Shown here one piece after another: positions 34,560-43,925 of a stretch of 64,000 bases of DNA (the stretch's first letter is position 1; each line of letters opens with the position of its first letter). Position numbers and translations under genes: made by a program. This DNA comes from an uncultured Pirellula sp. (GTDB lineage: Bacteria > Planctomycetota > Planctomycetia > Pirellulales > Pirellulaceae). The DNA lies in assembly GCA_903858115.1 (NCBI GenBank), contig CAIOHR010000280.1:1-64000 (forward strand), written 5' to 3'. The notes beneath the pieces are model-generated. The model had not been told where the DNA came from, made no database searches, and saw only the letters and a list, made by a program, of their open reading frames with translations.

Positions 34560-36128
34560 ATGAGCAAATCCAATTCAATCGATGGGCCGGCAGCCCCCAA
34601 CGCGCACCGGCTCCTCTGGGCCGGATTCATGGCGATCCTGGCTGCAGGCGTCGGATATTCCGTACGCGGCGGTATTTTGGGTCAATGGGCAGAGCAATTC
34701 GGATTTACGATGACGGAGCTAGGTACGATTACCGGCGGAGGCTTAACGGGCTTCGGTATCGTCATTATCCTGAGCTCGCTCATTGCGGATAAAGTTGGAT
34801 ATGGAAAGCTAATGATTGCGGCTTTCATCCTGCATTTGATTTCCGCAGTCATGACTTTAGCGACACCCGCCGCTTTTGCTGCTGGCGGTAAGGATGCAGC
34901 CTTTAGTTGTTTGTTTTGGGGCATGTTTATCTTCGCGATCGGAAATGGATTATGCGAAGCAGTTGTGAACCCAATGACAGCCGCATTGTTTCCCAAGAAC
35001 AAAACACACTACCTCAACATCCTACATGCTGGTTGGCCTGCTGGATTGGTCTTTGGCGGACTTGCTTCCTTCTTTATGGCAGCGACAACAAATGATGCGG
35101 GGGAAGTGGTTGCGAAGGCAGTTGACTGGAAGATCCAGATGTCCTTGTTTCTCGTACCGGTCGTTATCTATGGTGCGATGTTGCTGGGGCAAAAGTTTCC
35201 AAAATCCGAAGCAGAATCTGCGGGCACATCGCTTGGTGAAATGCTTTCGACTTGTTTCGCTCCTTTGATGTTGGTGTTACTTATCATTCACGCAATGGTC
35301 GGATACGTTGAACTCGGAACAGACTCTTGGATCTCAAAGATCACCGGAGCAATCATGGGTAAGCCGGCGTATGGCTTAGCGTTGTTTGTGTACACTTCGC
35401 TGCTGATGTTTGCCCTTCGGTTCGTCGCAGGGCCGATCGTTCATCGTATTTCTCCTCTCGGTTTGCTATGCGCAAGTGGTGTGCTCGGCGCAACTGGCCT
35501 GACCCTGTTGAGTGGTTCGTCGACGGTAACCATGTGCATTATTGCAGCAACAATTTATGCATGCGGAAAGACGTTCCTTTGGCCAACGATGCTTGCTGTT
35601 GCTTCGGAGCAGTTTCCTAAAGGTGGTGCTGTTTCTATCGGGATGCTTGGTGGAGTCGGTATGCTGTCTGCTGGTCTACTCGGTGGTCCGGCCATTGGAT
35701 TCAAGCAGGACTACAATGCTAGTGCCAATCTGCAAGAGGTTTCCAAAGAGACCTACGATCGATACAAAGCAGATAAGGCAAGCAGTTTCCTAGGTTTCTC
35801 CACCGTTGGTCTCGATGGCTCCAAAGTCGGTGTTCTTGAGGACAATGGAAAAGAGCTCGCGCGAGCTCTAGACCTCGTTGCAAAAGACGGAAAAGAAGAC
35901 AAGAACTTGACAGCATTGAACTCTTGGTGGGATTCGGCGAAGTCCTTTGCGGAAAAGGACAAAGAGCCAACGAAGTCTGCCGGCATTTACGGTGGCAAAA
36001 TGGCGTTGAAGTATACCGCTTACGTCCCAGCTATCATGGCAGTTCTTTACTTGTGCTTGATCCTGTACTTCCAGGCGCGCGGCGGCTACAAAGCGAAATC
36101 GCTGGACGGTGAAGCGGCAAGCCATTAA
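34560..36128 (+). CDS. Major facilitator superfamily transporter
   Basis: A 522-residue protein with about 12 membrane helices and MFS features: the first helix RLLWAGFMAILAAGVGYSVRGGILG, a loop with SLIADKVGYGKLMIAAFIL (motif-A-like GxxxDxxGxK), and the second-half repeat around LGLLCASGVLGATGLTLL. A large soluble insertion lies near the C-terminus (residues about 400-475: SFLGFSTVGLDGSKVGVLEDNGKE), which is unusual for MFS proteins and may be an extracytoplasmic loop. The substrate is unknown; sugar or nucleoside carriers are suggested by neighbours only. A strong terminator follows the stop. Confidence 0.88.
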   Translation: MSKSNSIDGPAAPNAHRLLWAGFMAILAAGVGYSVRGGILGQWAEQFGFTMTELGTITGGGLTGFGIVIILSSLIADKVGYGKLMIAAFILHLISAVMTLATPAAFAAGGKDAAFSCLFWGMFIFAIGNGLCEAVVNPMTAALFPKNKTHYLNILHAGWPAGLVFGGLASFFMAATTNDAGEVVAKAVDWKIQMSLFLVPVVIYGAMLLGQKFPKSEAESAGTSLGEMLSTCFAPLMLVLLIIHAMVGYVELGTDSWISKITGAIMGKPAYGLALFVYTSLLMFALRFVAGPIVHRISPLGLLCASGVLGATGLTLLSGSSTVTMCIIAATIYACGKTFLWPTMLAVASEQFPKGGAVSIGMLGGVGMLSAGLLGGPAIGFKQDYNASANLQEVSKETYDRYKADKASSFLGFSTVGLDGSKVGVLEDNGKELARALDLVAKDGKEDKNLTALNSWWDSAKSFAEKDKEPTKSAGIYGGKMALKYTAYVPAIMAVLYLCLILYFQARGGYKAKSLDGEAASH

Positions 36129-36146
36129 ACTAAAAGAGCTTCTGAG

Positions 36147-36179
36147 AGCCGGTACGTTATGTGCCGGCTTTTTTTTTGG
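36147..36179 (+). terminator. Rho-independent terminator of the MFS gene
   Basis: AGCCGGTAC (36147-36155), loop GTTAT and GTGCCGGCT (36161-36169) with a run of nine T. The 3' arm reads into the annotated open frame of the next gene, which supports starting that gene at 36221 instead of at the GTG at 36161. Confidence 0.85.
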
Positions 36180-36220
36180 AAGAATGGAAACACTGTGCCG
36201 ACACAGGATTGAGCCGAGCC

Positions 36221-37072
36221 ATGATTGAACGTGAAGAGTATGTGGAACAAGCGTATCTGTACGGAGTGCTCCTCGAACGACTCGGGCAGGATATCACACT
36301 CCAAGAACTGCTAGCGCAATGCCGTTACGAAGTGTTGGCAACCACCAAACTTCCCATGGCTATCGACTTTCTGTCAGCTGAGTTGAAACACTTGGGCGTG
36401 ATGGCTCCCGCCATGAAAAAGCTGGCGCACTATTTCACCCCGTTTCAAACCTTTATTGTTGAACAATCGGAAACAGATCGCGGCCGTTTTGATTTCCGTA
36501 CCGCCCTCAGCATCCTCAAGCACGAAGCGGACTATCGTGGTCGATCCGACAATCGGCAAGGCTTCTTCTTCTATCAATTCGAAACTCTTTGTCGCAATCG
36601 ACTCAATTATGACATTGGTCTAAAAGCCATGAGCCAAGATCCACTCTATTCTCCCGAGTGGAAAGAATGGATACTGATCGTTCGACGCCAACTCGGGTTC
36701 GTCGATATTGCTGATTTGATTTACGGCCGTAGCGAAGAGTTTGTCAAATATCGAAAGAGGCATCTCGGAGAAGATGCCGAAGCCGAGTATCCGATTTTGT
36801 TTGGCGAACGCGAAGGAAAGATCGCCTTTGCAAACCGCCAAAAGGATCCCCTCTTCTTGTTCTCTGCCATGCAACGCCATCTCGGCTACCCCGCCGTCCC
36901 CAGACGCGCTATCCAAGATCAAACGATCGAAATGATCCCTCAAATGCAACGCCGTTTGGAGAGACTCGAATTTCGAATCAAACTCTTCGAGGATGAACAG
37001 AGGCAAGGAATCGATATCACCAAATTCTACGCGAACCGAAAGCCAAGCCTGCCTGCCGATGAGCTAGACTAA
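36221..37072 (+). CDS. Conserved hypothetical cytoplasmic protein
   Basis: About 283 residues beginning MIEREEYVEQAYLYGVLLERL. The sequence is helical, with charged amphipathic stretches such as LKHEADYRGRSDNRQGFFFYQFETLC and a C-terminal coiled-coil segment QMQRRLERLEFRIKLFEDEQRQG. No signal peptide, membrane segment or known catalytic motif is visible. The lower-case frame starting at 36161 begins inside a terminator hairpin and is rejected as start. The gene lies between the MFS carrier and a TlpA-like protein and may be a small regulatory or structural protein. Confidence 0.7.
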   Translation: MIEREEYVEQAYLYGVLLERLGQDITLQELLAQCRYEVLATTKLPMAIDFLSAELKHLGVMAPAMKKLAHYFTPFQTFIVEQSETDRGRFDFRTALSILKHEADYRGRSDNRQGFFFYQFETLCRNRLNYDIGLKAMSQDPLYSPEWKEWILIVRRQLGFVDIADLIYGRSEEFVKYRKRHLGEDAEAEYPILFGEREGKIAFANRQKDPLFLFSAMQRHLGYPAVPRRAIQDQTIEMIPQMQRRLERLEFRIKLFEDEQRQGIDITKFYANRKPSLPADELD

Positions 37073-37154
37073 TGCTGCGTGCGAGCGTATCATGGTGCTC
37101 TAGTTTCCTCTCAGAAACATTCCTAAAAACTCTGTCCAAGCGAAGTAGAAACCG

Positions 37155-38399
37155 ATGCGAAAAACGTTCAGAAACCTCCTATTGCTGACCGCAGTTGCTT
37201 GTGCGGCCCCAACGATTCAAGCTCAAGATGCACCAGCGTTAACGATCGGCTCGAAAGCTCCAGCGTTAAACATCGAACATTGGGTGAGCAACGGTCATGA
37301 CAAATTCAAGCCGGTAACGAGCTTTGAAAAAGGGAATGTCTATGTTGTGGAGTTCTGGGCCACCTGGTGCGGTCCATGCATCGCCAGTATGCCACACCTT
37401 GCCGAAACTCAAGAAAAGTATGCCAGCAAAAAAGTCCAATTGGTTAGCGTTAGCGATGAGGAATTAGAGACCGTTGAAAAATTCTTGGCCAAACCGGTGA
37501 AGGGCAGCGAAGACAGAGAACAAACCTACGGCAAACTCACCAGTGCATATTGCTTGACAACCGACCCTGACAAGTCCGTTTATGAGACCTACATGGATGC
37601 AGCCGGCCAAAATGGTATTCCGACCGCGTTCATTGTTGGTAAGACCGGAATCGTAGAATGGATTGGCCATCCAATGGAAATGGATGAACCACTCGACAAA
37701 GTCGTCGAAGACAAATGGGATCGCGATGCATTCTTGGCCGAGTTCAAAAAGGCTCAAGACCGCGATTTACTGATGGGCAAGATCAGTCAATTGGCTCGCG
37801 CTGGCAAGATGGACGAAGCGATGGAACAAATCGCAAAGGCCAAGGAAGAGTATGCAAAAGATCCACAAATGGTTTCCATGTTGGATGGTTTTGCGCTCAA
37901 CGTCAAGATGTCAGGCGCAATGCGCAAGATGCGGTCTGGAAAAGTGGAAGAAGCAATTGCGGAATTGGACGCAATCGCCGAGTCCGTGCCCCCACAGCAA
38001 AAAGTCCAGATCGTACTGAACAAGCTTCAGATGCTGGTAGCAACGACGATAGAGACTGGCAAGAACGCCGAACTTGCAGCAAGCAATTTGGTATCGTATG
38101 CAGAATCGAAAGCGGCATTCGCGGCCAATTTGAATATGTTCGCCTGGAATATCTTCGAAGCATCTCAGAAGAAGTCGGACCTGCCAAAGGAATTGTTGGC
38201 AGCAGCGACCAAGAGCGCAGAGCGTGCCGTCGAATTGGAACCCAAGAACGCAGCAATTCTTGATACGTTGGCTCACCTGCTTCACGCTCAAGGAGATACA
38301 GCCCGTGCGATCGAAGTTCAAACTCTTGCTGTTAAGAATGCAGAGCCTGAGCTAAAGACAGAACTGACAGAATTCTTGGAGCAGCTCAAGAAGAAGTAG
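37155..38399 (+). CDS. TlpA/thioredoxin-like protein with TPR repeats, exported
   Basis: A 414-residue protein with signal peptide MRKTFRNLLLLTAVACAAPTIQAQ. The thioredoxin-like domain carries WCGPC at residues 71-75 in VVEFWATWCGPCIASMPHLAE, followed by the cis-Pro loop QNGIPTAFIV. The C-terminal half consists of helical repeats (LARAGKMDEAMEQIAKAKEEYAK and AERAVELEPKNAAILDTLAHLLHAQG), which read as TPRs. The CxxC makes it a reductase or thiol-disulfide oxidoreductase of the TlpA/ResA type, possibly for cytochrome c maturation in this cytochrome-rich window. It ends before a terminator at 38480-38508. Confidence 0.9.
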   Translation: MRKTFRNLLLLTAVACAAPTIQAQDAPALTIGSKAPALNIEHWVSNGHDKFKPVTSFEKGNVYVVEFWATWCGPCIASMPHLAETQEKYASKKVQLVSVSDEELETVEKFLAKPVKGSEDREQTYGKLTSAYCLTTDPDKSVYETYMDAAGQNGIPTAFIVGKTGIVEWIGHPMEMDEPLDKVVEDKWDRDAFLAEFKKAQDRDLLMGKISQLARAGKMDEAMEQIAKAKEEYAKDPQMVSMLDGFALNVKMSGAMRKMRSGKVEEAIAELDAIAESVPPQQKVQIVLNKLQMLVATTIETGKNAELAASNLVSYAESKAAFAANLNMFAWNIFEASQKKSDLPKELLAAATKSAERAVELEPKNAAILDTLAHLLHAQGDTARAIEVQTLAVKNAEPELKTELTEFLEQLKKK

Positions 38400-38479
38400 T
38401 CTAGGCAATTCGCCAATAATTGCTCGAAGAGGCGGTCCCGGCTGCGAAGGCGGTAGCGATCGCTTTTAGCTACCAAGCA

Positions 38480-38508
38480 AGGCTGAGTTTAACACTCAGC
38501 CTTTTTTT
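38480..38508 (+). terminator. Rho-independent terminator after the TlpA-TPR gene
   Basis: AGGCTGAGT and ACTCAGCCT form a 9-base stem with a 5-base loop (TTAAC), followed by a run of seven T. Strong canonical structure. Confidence 0.88.
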
Positions 38509-38539
38509 ATTGTGCTAGTCTCTTTTTCTTATCCCGTAA

Positions 38540-38677
38540 CCGTAGCTACGCCTCGCCAGAGCGTAAGGCCTTGTCAAATCAATCCAGGATCTGGCGAACG
38601 TGGCTACCTAGCTACGCCTCGCCAGAGCGTAGGGTTCTATCGAATGCTTGCACGATCTGGCGATCGTGGCTACGGCC
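38540..38677. repeat. Two tandem copies of a ~70-bp palindromic unit
   Basis: Both copies read TAGCTACGCCTCGCCAGAGC in the first arm and GATCTGGCGA(A/T)CGTGGCTAC in the second, about 50 bases apart, so each unit can fold back on itself (TAGCTACG..CGCCAGA against TCTGGCGA..CGTGGCTA). The loops differ (GGCCTTGTCAAATC versus GTTCTATCGAATGC). This looks like a planctomycete REP-type sequence in two direct copies. Confidence 0.75.
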
Positions 38678-39026
38678 AGGGGCGATTCTCGGCCGAGATC
38701 GATTTTGGGTCTCGGCCAATTTTTTGAAGATTGTTGGCTAGACTGGTGTAATGATGGACCATCTGCCGTGTGTTCTCTAGTGGCCGTTGAATTTGAAACA
38801 CAACTCTCGATCGATTCACCGTGAACCTAGCCATCAACGAAACTCGAAACAGCCTACTCCTGCGGTTGCCCTAGGGGCGTTTTCGCGATTGGTTCTACAA
38901 CGCTGCGAAGCATTTTCGCCTGCGTTTCGCAACCAACCAAAACGCGTCACGTGACTCAGCCCCCTGTGGCCTTGCTTGTGCCACCGGTGAATCAGGTTCT
39001 GTTGCTATACGAACCTCGCGCGACCA

Positions 39027-39120
39027 GTCGGACAAGCCGACGTGGGGGCGATTTTCACTGTCTCGGGTGCGGGGCTAGCGGCTAACCGAACGCTCCAGTT
39101 GGGGCAAGCCAACTGGGGGC
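39027..39120. repeat. Two related GTYGG..CCRAC palindromes
   Basis: GTCGG-ACAAG-CCGAC at 39027-39041 and GTTGG-GGCAAG-CCAAC at 39098-39113 are each followed by TGGGGGCG. The single difference in the stem is a compensated base pair (C-G versus T-A), which is why I treat them as copies of one palindromic unit. Confidence 0.55.
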
Positions 39121-39241
39121 GGGTTGCAAGCCAGACCAACCTCCGACAACACCTTCAATCGCGAACGGAAGGCGTCCGCTAGAATATTGTTCGAGTTCAT
39201 TGCTCAAAACGCTTGAGAGCGTTTCCCAATCCAGCGAACCA

Positions 39242-40696
39242 TCAACTCATGAGTTCCTGTACCAACCGTCCATGCACATCCGTTAATCGATAACGACGAC
39301 CTTGAAATTTATAAGTCAATCGCTCGTGATCGATACCGAGTAAATGCATCACGGTCGCTTGGATATCGTGGATGTGTACTGGATCTTTGACGATGTTGTA
39401 CCCGAACTCGTCCGTTTCGCCGTGAACCGAACCTGCTTTCGTTCCGCCACCTGCGAACCATGTCGTGAAGCAACGTGGATGGTGGTCTCTTCCAAAGTTC
39501 TTCTGAATCTTGCCTTGGCAGTAGTTGGTTCTGCCGAACTCGCCTCCCCAAATCACGAGCGTATCATCGAGTAACCCAAGCCTCTTCAGATCCCTGACCA
39601 ATGCTGCACTCGGTTGATCCGTTTCTTTGCATAGTTTCGGTAAAGCACCTGGCAATCCGCCATGATGATCCCAATCTTGGTGATACAACTGAATGAATCG
39701 CACGCCTCGCTCTGCTAGCCGTCGGGCCATCAAGCAGTTAGCAGCAAACGATCCAGGCTTGCTCACATCGGGACCGTAACTCTCGAGGACTTCTTTCGGT
39801 TCAGACGAAAGATCTGCAACTTCCGGAACACTGGACTGCATCGAATAAGCCATCTCATAATGTTCGATACGGTTCTTGATCTCACTATCCGGAGTCAGCG
39901 TATGTTGATGCTCCTGAAGCTCTTTCCATCGATCCAATAACGCACGACGGCTATCAGTACTCACGCCTGCTGGATTACCAAGATACAAGACGGGATCTTT
40001 GGCGGCGCGAAACAATACTCCTTGGTGTTTCGTTGGCAAGAACCCACTTCCCCAAAGATGTGCACCGAGCGGTTGCCCCGATTTATCTTTAGTGACCAAG
40101 ACAACGAACGATGGCAAATTCGCATTCTCTTGGCCCAGCCCGTAACTTAACCAAGCTCCAATGCTCGGGCGTCCTGCAATCTGTGTCCCTGTTTGAAAGA
40201 AGGTGACACCTGGGCCGTGATTGATTGCTTCCGTAAACGTGGAGCGAAGCACGCATAGTTCATCTGCGATGCTCGCGGTATGTGGCAACAGATCGCTAAA
40301 CCAAGCTCCCGAAGGTCCGTATTGTTTGAACTCGAACGGAGAGCCGACCAATGGAATTGACGATTGATTTCCAGACATACCCGTAAGGCGTTGCCCACCT
40401 CGCACGGAATCTGGTAGTTGTTCCCCTTCACGTTCCTTGAGCAAAGGCTTGTGATCGTAGAGATCGATGTGCGATGGGCCACCGGACATAAACAGATAGA
40501 TCACTCGCTTTGCCTTGGGGGCATGATGAAATGATTTCAGATCACCACCGCCGCCCGGGATATCGAGACCATCGGCGAAACCATCGCGGGCCATCATGTC
40601 GGCGAGTGCGATACAGCCGAGTCCGAGACTGCTTTGCTGAAGAAAGGCTCGTCTCGCTTGGAACTTCTGAAGTGTCGAAAATGTGCTGTTATCCAT
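39242..40696 (-). CDS. DUF1501 domain protein, second copy
   Basis: A 484-residue DUF1501 protein with a twin-arginine-like N-terminus (KFQARRAFLQQSSLGLGCIALADMM). Motifs shared with the first copy include IYLFMSGGPSHIDLYDHKP, RGVRFIQLYHQDWDHHGG and WGGEFGRTNYCQGKIQKNFGRDHH. It is closer to the larger DUF1501 subfamily: the C-terminus reads HRLTYKFQGRRYRLTDVHG. The gene follows the PSD1 gene (40718-43822) by 21 nt on the minus strand, so the pair is a typical planctomycete operon. The role of the pair is unknown; export and oxidoreductase or hydrolase activity are suspected. Confidence 0.92.
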   Translation of the reverse strand: MDNSTFSTLQKFQARRAFLQQSSLGLGCIALADMMARDGFADGLDIPGGGGDLKSFHHAPKAKRVIYLFMSGGPSHIDLYDHKPLLKEREGEQLPDSVRGGQRLTGMSGNQSSIPLVGSPFEFKQYGPSGAWFSDLLPHTASIADELCVLRSTFTEAINHGPGVTFFQTGTQIAGRPSIGAWLSYGLGQENANLPSFVVLVTKDKSGQPLGAHLWGSGFLPTKHQGVLFRAAKDPVLYLGNPAGVSTDSRRALLDRWKELQEHQHTLTPDSEIKNRIEHYEMAYSMQSSVPEVADLSSEPKEVLESYGPDVSKPGSFAANCLMARRLAERGVRFIQLYHQDWDHHGGLPGALPKLCKETDQPSAALVRDLKRLGLLDDTLVIWGGEFGRTNYCQGKIQKNFGRDHHPRCFTTWFAGGGTKAGSVHGETDEFGYNIVKDPVHIHDIQATVMHLLGIDHERLTYKFQGRRYRLTDVHGRLVQELMS

Positions 40697-40717
40697 AATG
40701 AGAAACTTTCTATTCGG

Positions 40718-43700
40718 TTAGCGCTTCACAACACAGGCGTCGTGATTCATCAACGCTTGGCACAACGCAGTCGTCCCAGCGAGGGTCGCGATCGGAATCG
40801 ATTCCGCAAAGGAACGACTGCCGACTTTGAGAAACTCTTTCGTCGCCTCGGGATCTTTCTGAAAGAACTGGATTTGCTCGTCTAATAGATTTTTGGCAAT
40901 CTTCAGTTCGGTCTCATCAGGGCTTCGACTCAAACAGCGTTGAAATGCGGATCGAATCATCCCATCCGTATCGTCAGCGTGTTTTGCAACGAGCAGTTCA
41001 GCAAAGGCTCGAGCCGCTTCGACGTATTGAACACCGTTTAGCAGTACGAGTGCCTGAAGTGGCGAATCGGTTCGCTCCCGTTTAGCAGCACAAACAGCGC
41101 GGCGGGGCGCATCAAACGTAATCATCGCCGGCGGAGGTCCGGTTCGACGCCAATTGGTGTACAGACTTCTTCGATTGACACCCTCTCCGTCGCTCCATTT
41201 CGTCGGCTTGAACGACTCGCTCATTTCGTAAGGGTTGACGGGTGCGCCTCCCATCTTCAACTGAAGAAGACCAGCGATCGAAAGAGCATTGTCGCGAATC
41301 ATCTCGGCAGGCAATCGAAACCGTGGGCCGCGAGCCAACAACTCGTTCTCAGGATCATCCGCCATGTTTGCTGCGTCGGACACGCTGCGTTGTTGGTAGG
41401 TATCGCTCATCAAGATCGCCTTCACCAACCCCTTCATGTCCCAACCGCTCTCGACAAAACGAACGGCCAATGCATCGAGCACTTGCGGATAAACAGGCCG
41501 CGAGCCTTGCGAACCAAAGTCTTCGGACGTCTTGACCAAACCACGGCCAAAGATGCTCTGCCAAACGCGGTTGACGGTAACGCGAGCCGTTAAAGGATGT
41601 TCAGGGGCGACCGTCCATCGTGCCAATCCTAATCTGTTTTTGGGCTGACCTGCTGGAAAGGGAGAGAGGGCTGCTGGCGTTCCCGCGTACACTTCGTCAC
41701 CTCGAAGATTGTATTCGCCGCGCGTTAACACATAGGCAGGTTTGGGAGTATTCAACTCTCGCATGACCATGATCTCGGTCACGGCATCTTGAAGATCGTA
41801 AAGCTTCTTGCGTTCCTCGGTGAGTTGTTTCGTGAGTTGCTTCAGTTTGTCAGACTCGGCGATAAAGTAATGCTCCTTTAATTCTTGTTCGATCGCGTTC
41901 GGTGCAAGTGGTCTTTCCGATGCGAACAAAGAACCAACTTCGAAGGACGATACCGTGTGTTGGAAAACACGGAACTCATCGATCTTGCCGTTACGAAATC
42001 CACGATCTCGAAAACGCTCGGCCAAGTCGATCGAATCGCCGCCGCCCCCTGAAATCTCTTTCGATAGACAATCGCGAACGATTTCTACAGGAGCGAGTTT
42101 GCCATCGACAAAGATCTGCAAACCCGAGGCACGACTGCTGCCATCATAAGTAACCACAACATGAGTCCACTTTTGCACTTGGACAGGCTCAACCGTCTTG
42201 ATCGAGATCGCGTTTCCTGGCCAGAAGTGGATCAGACTCCATTTGAGTTTTCCATCTTCGATCAACAGTTCATAACCGCGACTGGCGGCATCCGTCCAAG
42301 CCCGCGAACGATGAAAGACAACGGCTCGTTCCTTGATGTCAGGCGTCTCCAGCCACAAAGAGACGCTGAACGGTTCGTGCCGTCCGAAGTTCCCTTGCTT
42401 GGTCTTGACTGGTTCATCGCCGTTGAATTGGACAGCTTGTCCGAACTTGCCGGGAACCAGACTATTGTCCCCTTCTAGTTTCGCAGGAGCGTCTGCTTTG
42501 GCACTATTAGCCAAGTTGCGATCTTCTGCAGCGTCGAAACACAAGGCCATGATGGGCTCGCGAATCAAGGGAAACTGTTGGGCACGTTGAATAACCCATG
42601 TCATGGCCTCGGAATCGAGTTCCTTTCGAGCAGCAACAATATCCTTCTCGATGTGATCGACGATTTCACGTTGCTTTGCGATCTTGTCGTCCGTTGCATC
42701 GTCGGAAAGCCCGAATGCGGGCGTTGGTGGTGAGTTCGTAAAATAAGAATAGAGTCCCGCTTCGTCGATGTTTTGGAAGATCGAGAATAGTTGATAGTAT
42801 TCTTTATGCGTGATCGGATCGAATTTGTGATCATGACAACGAGCGCATTCAAAGGTCAAACCGAGAAATGCAGTCGCATAAGTTTGGACGCGATCGGCAA
42901 CATACTCGACGCGATACTCTTCTTCGACACTTCCACCTTCGCTCTCTTGTTGATGGAGACGATTGAAGGCCGTCGCAAGTATTTGATCTTTCGTCGGCTT
43001 GGGGAGCAAATCACCCGCGAGTTGTTCGACAATGAATTGATCAGTCGGTTTGTTCTCATTGAAGCTCTTGACGACCCAATCACGCCACGGCCACATCATG
43101 CGCTCGCGATCCACTTGAAATCCGTAGCTGTCGGAGTAGCGGGCGATGTCAAGCCAATCGACGGCCATACGTTCACCGTAAGTCGGCATAGCCAGCAGCC
43201 GATCGATATACTTCTCCCAGGCATCAGGCGATGCATCAACGATGTACGATCGCAGGAGTTCATCGTCCGGTGGTAGCCCCGTGACATCAAACGAGGCACG
43301 TCGTGCAAGCGTGTGTTTATCTGCTCGCGGTTGCATAGCGATGTTGCGTTTCGCAAGCGACTCACGAACGAACACATCGATGGGATCACTCTTTGCTTTG
43401 GAACGTAAGCCGGCAAAGTTCAAAGGCTCAAAAGCCCAGTGCTTCTCGTACTTTGCACCGTCCGCGATCCAGGTTCGAACGGTCTCGATTTCTGACTTTG
43501 TGGGCCGAGCCAATTTCGAGCTGGGCGGGGGCATCTGCAGGTCCGGATCGTCGGAAAGCATTCGCTTCACGATCTCGCTCTCGTCGGGTTTGCCTGGAGC
43601 GATCGCGCCGAATCCAACCGCATCGTCGTAGATATCGAGTCGCAGGTCTGCTTCTCGTTTGGAAGCGTCAGGGCCGTGGCAAAAGAAACACTTGTCGGAA

Positions 43701-43822
43701 AGTATCGGTCGCACCTGTTCGTTGAACTGAATTTGCGCATTCGCGGTTTGGGAGACAAACCACAGACCAGCAGTCAGTGCGACGAGAAAGGAAAGCGTGG
43801 AATCCAGGTTCGATCTTTTCAT
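40718..43822 (-). CDS. PSD1-type planctomycete cytochrome protein (PSCyt1-DUF1549-LamG-DUF1553)
   Basis: A 1034-residue exported protein. The signal peptide region reads FLVALTAGLWFVSQTANAQ. Domain order: planctomycete cytochrome C (CFFCH at about residues 45-49, followed by GPDASKREADLRLD), DUF1549 (RRASFDVTGLPPDDELL and the heme motif CARCH), a LamG/concanavalin domain (GQAVQFNGDEPVKTKQGNFG), and DUF1553 (RVTVNRVWQSIFGRGLVKTSEDFG). It therefore has at least two c-type heme sites. The ATG at 43822 is used because it starts the signal peptide; 63 further in-frame codons upstream are untypical and overlap the upstream region. It is the promoter-proximal gene of the DUF1501 pair. Confidence 0.92.
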   Translation of the reverse strand: MKRSNLDSTLSFLVALTAGLWFVSQTANAQIQFNEQVRPILSDKCFFCHGPDASKREADLRLDIYDDAVGFGAIAPGKPDESEIVKRMLSDDPDLQMPPPSSKLARPTKSEIETVRTWIADGAKYEKHWAFEPLNFAGLRSKAKSDPIDVFVRESLAKRNIAMQPRADKHTLARRASFDVTGLPPDDELLRSYIVDASPDAWEKYIDRLLAMPTYGERMAVDWLDIARYSDSYGFQVDRERMMWPWRDWVVKSFNENKPTDQFIVEQLAGDLLPKPTKDQILATAFNRLHQQESEGGSVEEEYRVEYVADRVQTYATAFLGLTFECARCHDHKFDPITHKEYYQLFSIFQNIDEAGLYSYFTNSPPTPAFGLSDDATDDKIAKQREIVDHIEKDIVAARKELDSEAMTWVIQRAQQFPLIREPIMALCFDAAEDRNLANSAKADAPAKLEGDNSLVPGKFGQAVQFNGDEPVKTKQGNFGRHEPFSVSLWLETPDIKERAVVFHRSRAWTDAASRGYELLIEDGKLKWSLIHFWPGNAISIKTVEPVQVQKWTHVVVTYDGSSRASGLQIFVDGKLAPVEIVRDCLSKEISGGGGDSIDLAERFRDRGFRNGKIDEFRVFQHTVSSFEVGSLFASERPLAPNAIEQELKEHYFIAESDKLKQLTKQLTEERKKLYDLQDAVTEIMVMRELNTPKPAYVLTRGEYNLRGDEVYAGTPAALSPFPAGQPKNRLGLARWTVAPEHPLTARVTVNRVWQSIFGRGLVKTSEDFGSQGSRPVYPQVLDALAVRFVESGWDMKGLVKAILMSDTYQQRSVSDAANMADDPENELLARGPRFRLPAEMIRDNALSIAGLLQLKMGGAPVNPYEMSESFKPTKWSDGEGVNRRSLYTNWRRTGPPPAMITFDAPRRAVCAAKRERTDSPLQALVLLNGVQYVEAARAFAELLVAKHADDTDGMIRSAFQRCLSRSPDETELKIAKNLLDEQIQFFQKDPEATKEFLKVGSRSFAESIPIATLAGTTALCQALMNHDACVVKR

Positions 43823-43925
43823 GCAAACATCGATTTTGAGGCAGGTGACGAGTGTGGTGGGATAACCCTCCATTCTAACCGAAGGTCGAGAGGATTGCCT
43901 CTCGTCCTCAAAAAACGGCGTCTGT

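Larger units (their letters stand above)
38509..39241. other. Repeat-rich gene-free block downstream of the second DUF1501 gene
   Basis: About 730 bases without a supported gene, bounded by the TlpA terminator and the stop of the minus-strand DUF1501 gene. It contains the paired palindromic units at 38540-38677 and the GTYGG/CCRAC palindromes at 39027-39120, both listed separately. The composition is close to the genome average. Confidence 0.55.

Noticed and set aside
36161..36220. Upstream GTG start for the protein at 36221
   Set aside because: It lies inside the MFS terminator hairpin and adds a residue string unlike the rest of the protein.
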